DNA from: Deltaproteobacteria bacterium
GTDB taxonomy: Bacteria; Desulfobacterota; DSM-4660; Desulfatiglandales; Desulfatiglandaceae
Direction: 5' to 3'
Assembly: GCA_019307645.1 (NCBI GenBank)
Contig: JAFDJF010000094.1
Location: 1 to 7,583 of the forward strand
Length of the DNA stretch: 7,583 nt
Positions 5,236 through 7,583 of this stretch are shown piece by piece; the stretch's first letter is position 1, and every line of letters starts with the position of its first letter. The notes under the pieces were generated by a model, which was given only the letters and a program-made list of their open reading frames with translations, was not told the DNA's origin and searched no databases. Made by a program: the position numbers and the translations under genes.

Positions 5236-5838
5236 ATGAATAAACCTATAGAAGTTCCGGATAAAAAAATGCTCCGAAAACTGATAATAAACCCTTTCCA
5301 ATCAAACTGTTATATATTAGGCTGCAAGAACACAAGGGAAGGCCTGGTAATTGATCCCGGCGGAGAAGTATTCACAGTCACAAAAGAAATAACTCGGCTG
5401 GGGCTGAAGATCCGATACATCCTTCTCACTCACTTTCACTTCGACCATACCGGCGGTGCCGAGGAAATGAGGAACGTCACCAAAGCGCCGGTGCGGATCC
5501 ACAACCTGGACGCCGGCGGCCTCAATTTCCAGCCTGATGGATACCTCTCTGACGGCCAGGAGATTCCCCTCGGCAACTTCAGGATCACCGTACTCCACAC
5601 GCCGGGTCACTCACCCGGCGGAGTTTGTTTTCACGCCCCCGGTGTTGTCTTTACCGGGGACACGCTTTTTGCCGGCTCAGTGGGCCGGACCGACTTTCCG
5701 GGGGGCGATCATAATCTCCTGGTGCAGGGCGTTGTTCAAAAAATATTTCCACTGGGAGATGAACTCAGGGTCTATCCAGGCCATGGCCCACACAGCACCA
5801 TTGGGAAGGAACGCATGACAAATCCTTTTTTCAGGTGA
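5236..5838 (+). CDS. Metallo-beta-lactamase-fold hydrolase, glyoxalase II-like (YcbL type)
   Basis: A 200-residue single-domain hydrolase of the glyoxalase II-like branch. Zinc-site residues are all visible: H66, H68, D70 and H71 in THFHFDHTGG; H125 in HTPGHSPGG; D142 in TGDTLFAGSVGRTD; and H183 in YPGHGPHSTIG. The N-terminal PFQSNCYIL and DPGG segments are also typical. The C-terminal domain of classical glutathione-using glyoxalase II is absent, as in YcbL-type proteins, so the substrate is probably a thioester but cannot be fixed. No signal peptide is present, so it should be cytoplasmic. The start is uncertain: ATG 5236 has no clear Shine-Dalgarno. A TTG at 5194 would add 14 residues unlike the family, and an ATG at 5269 would drop 11 residues yet keep the whole domain. 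The gene stands alone, divergent from nifU and convergent with the carboxyltransferase gene. Confidence 0.9.
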   Translation: MNKPIEVPDKKMLRKLIINPFQSNCYILGCKNTREGLVIDPGGEVFTVTKEITRLGLKIRYILLTHFHFDHTGGAEEMRNVTKAPVRIHNLDAGGLNFQPDGYLSDGQEIPLGNFRITVLHTPGHSPGGVCFHAPGVVFTGDTLFAGSVGRTDFPGGDHNLLVQGVVQKIFPLGDELRVYPGHGPHSTIGKERMTNPFFR

Positions 5839-5848
5839 GAGGATAAAA

Positions 5849-5893
5849 CATCTTAAAGGTGGGGGCAATCAGGACCCGCTTCCCGTAAAGATG
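5849..5893 (-). terminator. Possible terminator of the carboxyltransferase transcript
   Basis: On the minus strand CATCTT (5893-5888) pairs with AAGATG (5854-5849). G-rich (5884-5875) and C-rich (5865-5858) tracts between them can pair further, and TTTTA follows at 5848-5844. The structure starts 63 bases after the carboxyltransferase stop codon and lies in the 117-base gap between two convergent genes, where a terminator is expected. The long interior and the interrupted stem make it only a candidate. I see nothing better for the plus-strand hydrolase transcript. Confidence 0.35.
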
Positions 5894-5955
5894 CCGGAGT
5901 AAAATAACGGCTTACCCTTCCAACACATACCAGATACCTTTCATCCCAAACCTTA

Positions 5956-7515
5956 TCACAGATAAATATTGGAGTGCTTTTTGGGGAAAACAACAGCTTT
6001 CTTGTTCAAATAAGCTTCCAGGTGTTTTATTATCTCAAGTCTTGTGTCCTCGGGCCGGATTACATTATCAATCAGACCCCGGCCTGCACAGAACCACGGG
6101 CCGACATATTTCTCATAGTAATTCTCAAGGGCCTTCTGACGGAAATCATCGCTGTATTTCCCCTTTGGATAAATAACATTTATTGCCGCCTCGGGGACGA
6201 CAATGGTAATAATCGCACTGGGCCAGGCAAGCGTCGCGTCGCTCTTCATGGATTTGCACGCCATTCCCGCATACCCGCCGGCGTACGCCTTGCGCAATAT
6301 GACACTGATTTTAGGAACTGTGGCTTCTGCATAGGCATGAAGATTTTTGCACCCGTGTTTGATGACGCCTTTTTTCTCCTGATCTGTTCCCACAAGATAC
6401 GCAGGGTTATCAATAAGAAATACAAGAGGCAGATTAAATGCATCGCAGAACCGGATGAAACGGGCGATCTTGGTCGCAGCTTCAACTTCCAGTGCCCCCG
6501 CGTTGACCATCGGCTGATTTGCAATCAGACCCACCGGGATTCCATTGAACCGAGCAAACCCGATCAGCAGATTTTTTGCATATTCTCTTTTGATTTCAAA
6601 GTAACTCCCCTCGTCAACCACCTCCCTGATCACTTTCTTCATATCATAGGGCCTTCGCAAGTTTGTCGGCACGATATCAAGAAGCTGAGGCAGTCTCCTG
6701 TCCGGTTTGTCGACGGGGTTTACAATCGGAAGAGGCGCTTCGAAACTGGAAGGAAGATACGAAAGAATTGATTTGGTATTTTCAATGCACTCATCATCGT
6801 CTTTAACTTCAAGGTCGCAAATCCCCGTGACTTTGGAATGAAGTTTGCTCCCACCCAGTTCCTCAATTGTTGTTTCTTCTCCAACAGACTGCTTTACAAA
6901 AGCAGGTCCGCCTATGTACATGTTACTTTTTCCCTCAACCATAAGGACGATATCGTTCATGGCAGGCAAATACCCCTGGCCGCCTCCGCAAGGTCCCATC
7001 ATCATAGCAATCTGGGGGATAGAACCGGATGCACAGGTGTGTGCGTAAAGCATTCTCCCGTAGCCCAAAGTACCGGCCTGCATCCCTTCCTGGAGCCTGG
7101 CTCCGCCGGAATCCATCATACCTACCACAGGCACCCGCATTCTCATTGCATGATCCATAATAATGCTGGAAGCCTTCATGCCGTGAAAATCAGACATGGT
7201 GCCCCCGGATGAAGTAAAATCCTGGGAAAATACACACACAAGCCTCCCATTAACTTTTCCAAAACCTGTAACAACGCCTTCGGAGGCAATTTCTTTTTTG
7301 TCCATCCCGAAATCAACCTCTTTGTGCTTCAAAAATGTAAACACCTCCTCAAATGTTCCGGTATCAAAAAATTTATCAATTCTTTCACGAGCAGTCAGTT
7401 TTCCTCTTTCATGCTGCCTGGAGACTTGCTTTTCACCGCCCATTGCCAGGACTCTGGCTTTTCTTTCTTCATAATCTCTTAAGAGTTCATCCCAACTTTT
7501 TTCTATTTGACTCAC
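5956..7515 (-). CDS. Acyl-CoA carboxylase/decarboxylase, carboxyltransferase subunit
   Basis: A 519-residue biotin-dependent carboxyltransferase subunit of the PccB/MmdA/AccD type, which moves CO2 between carboxybiotin and an acyl-CoA. The length matches propionyl-CoA carboxylase beta and methylmalonyl-CoA decarboxylase alpha. Two crotonase-like halves are visible. The N-half has DSGGARLQEG (135-144), MGPCGGGQGYLPA (173-185) and EELGGSKLHSKVTG (218-231). The C-half has ANQPMVNAGAL (332-342), DNPAYLVGTDQEKKGVIKHG (369-388) and KAYAGGYAGMACK (409-421). In the last segment Ala416 aligns with the Asp that selects propionyl-CoA in actinobacterial PccB, so the substrate is open. The start is GTG 7515 with GGAG (7525-7522) 6 bases upstream. 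No biotin carboxylase, biotin carrier or membrane decarboxylase subunit is in the window. The GTG overlaps the stop of a probable upstream gene. Confidence 0.93.
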   Translation of the reverse strand: MSQIEKSWDELLRDYEERKARVLAMGGEKQVSRQHERGKLTARERIDKFFDTGTFEEVFTFLKHKEVDFGMDKKEIASEGVVTGFGKVNGRLVCVFSQDFTSSGGTMSDFHGMKASSIIMDHAMRMRVPVVGMMDSGGARLQEGMQAGTLGYGRMLYAHTCASGSIPQIAMMMGPCGGGQGYLPAMNDIVLMVEGKSNMYIGGPAFVKQSVGEETTIEELGGSKLHSKVTGICDLEVKDDDECIENTKSILSYLPSSFEAPLPIVNPVDKPDRRLPQLLDIVPTNLRRPYDMKKVIREVVDEGSYFEIKREYAKNLLIGFARFNGIPVGLIANQPMVNAGALEVEAATKIARFIRFCDAFNLPLVFLIDNPAYLVGTDQEKKGVIKHGCKNLHAYAEATVPKISVILRKAYAGGYAGMACKSMKSDATLAWPSAIITIVVPEAAINVIYPKGKYSDDFRQKALENYYEKYVGPWFCAGRGLIDNVIRPEDTRLEIIKHLEAYLNKKAVVFPKKHSNIYL

Positions 7516-7583
7516 TTTGTTCTCCTGCCTTTGTCAGTATTAAGAGTGATGTCCCGCAAAAAATCAGAAAACACCGTTTTTCG
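7512..7583 (-). CDS. Possible 3' end of an upstream gene, coupled to the carboxyltransferase
   Basis: On the minus strand one frame is open from the window edge to TGA at 7514-7512, giving 23 residues (RKTVFSDFLRD...RRTK). The stop overlaps the GTG start of the carboxyltransferase as GTGA, the same type of 4-base overlap as nifU-nifS, and the Shine-Dalgarno of the carboxyltransferase would lie within it. Seventy bases is too short to prove coding, and another frame is also open across it. If real, it is probably an operon partner such as another subunit or an acyl-CoA enzyme, but the visible residues identify no family. Confidence 0.35.
   Translation of the reverse strand, partial: RKTVFSDFLRDITLNTDKGRRTK

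Noticed and set aside
5839..5955. Small gene between the hydrolase and the carboxyltransferase
   Set aside because: The short minus-strand frame across this region overlaps the hydrolase gene antisense and has no ribosome site. The gap is better explained as a convergent terminator region.
5974..6771. Plus-strand open frame of 265 codons
   Set aside because: It is antisense to the carboxyltransferase, whose motifs are complete and unambiguous. The plus-strand translation resembles no family.

Overview
The window reads as a chromosomal stretch of an anaerobic bacterium. I infer a Desulfobacterota (deltaproteobacterial) sulfate reducer or syntroph from the gene content: a PilZ-like protein of a type I associate with that group, a full-length NifU/NifS pair without nitrogenase genes, a cytoplasmic molybdopterin enzyme with a small ferredoxin partner, and an acyl-CoA carboxyltransferase. 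This assignment rests on protein flavour only; no rRNA or other phylogenetic marker is present.

Layout. 2-334 (+) is the 3' part of a PilZ-like gene. It converges, with a 9-base gap, on a minus-strand gene set that reads from right to left: nifU (4972-4148), nifS (4151-2979), a 743-residue molybdopterin oxidoreductase (2899-668) and a 107-residue two-cluster ferredoxin (667-344). nifU and nifS overlap by 4 bases, and the oxidoreductase stop codon directly abuts the ferredoxin start. A 79-base gap with a palindrome separates nifS from the oxidoreductase. The 263-base divergent gap 4973-5235 is rich in inverted repeats. Beyond it lies a lone metallo-beta-lactamase-fold hydrolase (5236-5838, +). 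This converges on a minus-strand acyl-CoA carboxyltransferase (7515-5956), which appears coupled by a GTGA overlap to an upstream gene cut by the window edge.

How it may work together. NifS takes sulfur from cysteine and NifU builds [Fe-S] clusters on its scaffold. The next two genes encode an enzyme and a partner that together need about three [4Fe-4S] clusters plus a molybdenum or tungsten pterin cofactor. This suggests local supply of clusters, and perhaps of sulfur for the metal centre, to that enzyme. Its substrate cannot be read from the sequence. It has no Tat signal, so it should act in the cytoplasm, as acetylene hydratase and pyrogallol-phloroglucinol transhydroxylase do.

The most unusual non-coding signal is an 18-base perfect inverted repeat (23 of 25 over a longer span). 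One copy lies on each side of nifUS, and one copy is also half of a roughly 49-base palindrome. I see no CRISPR array, tRNA, rRNA or transposase gene.
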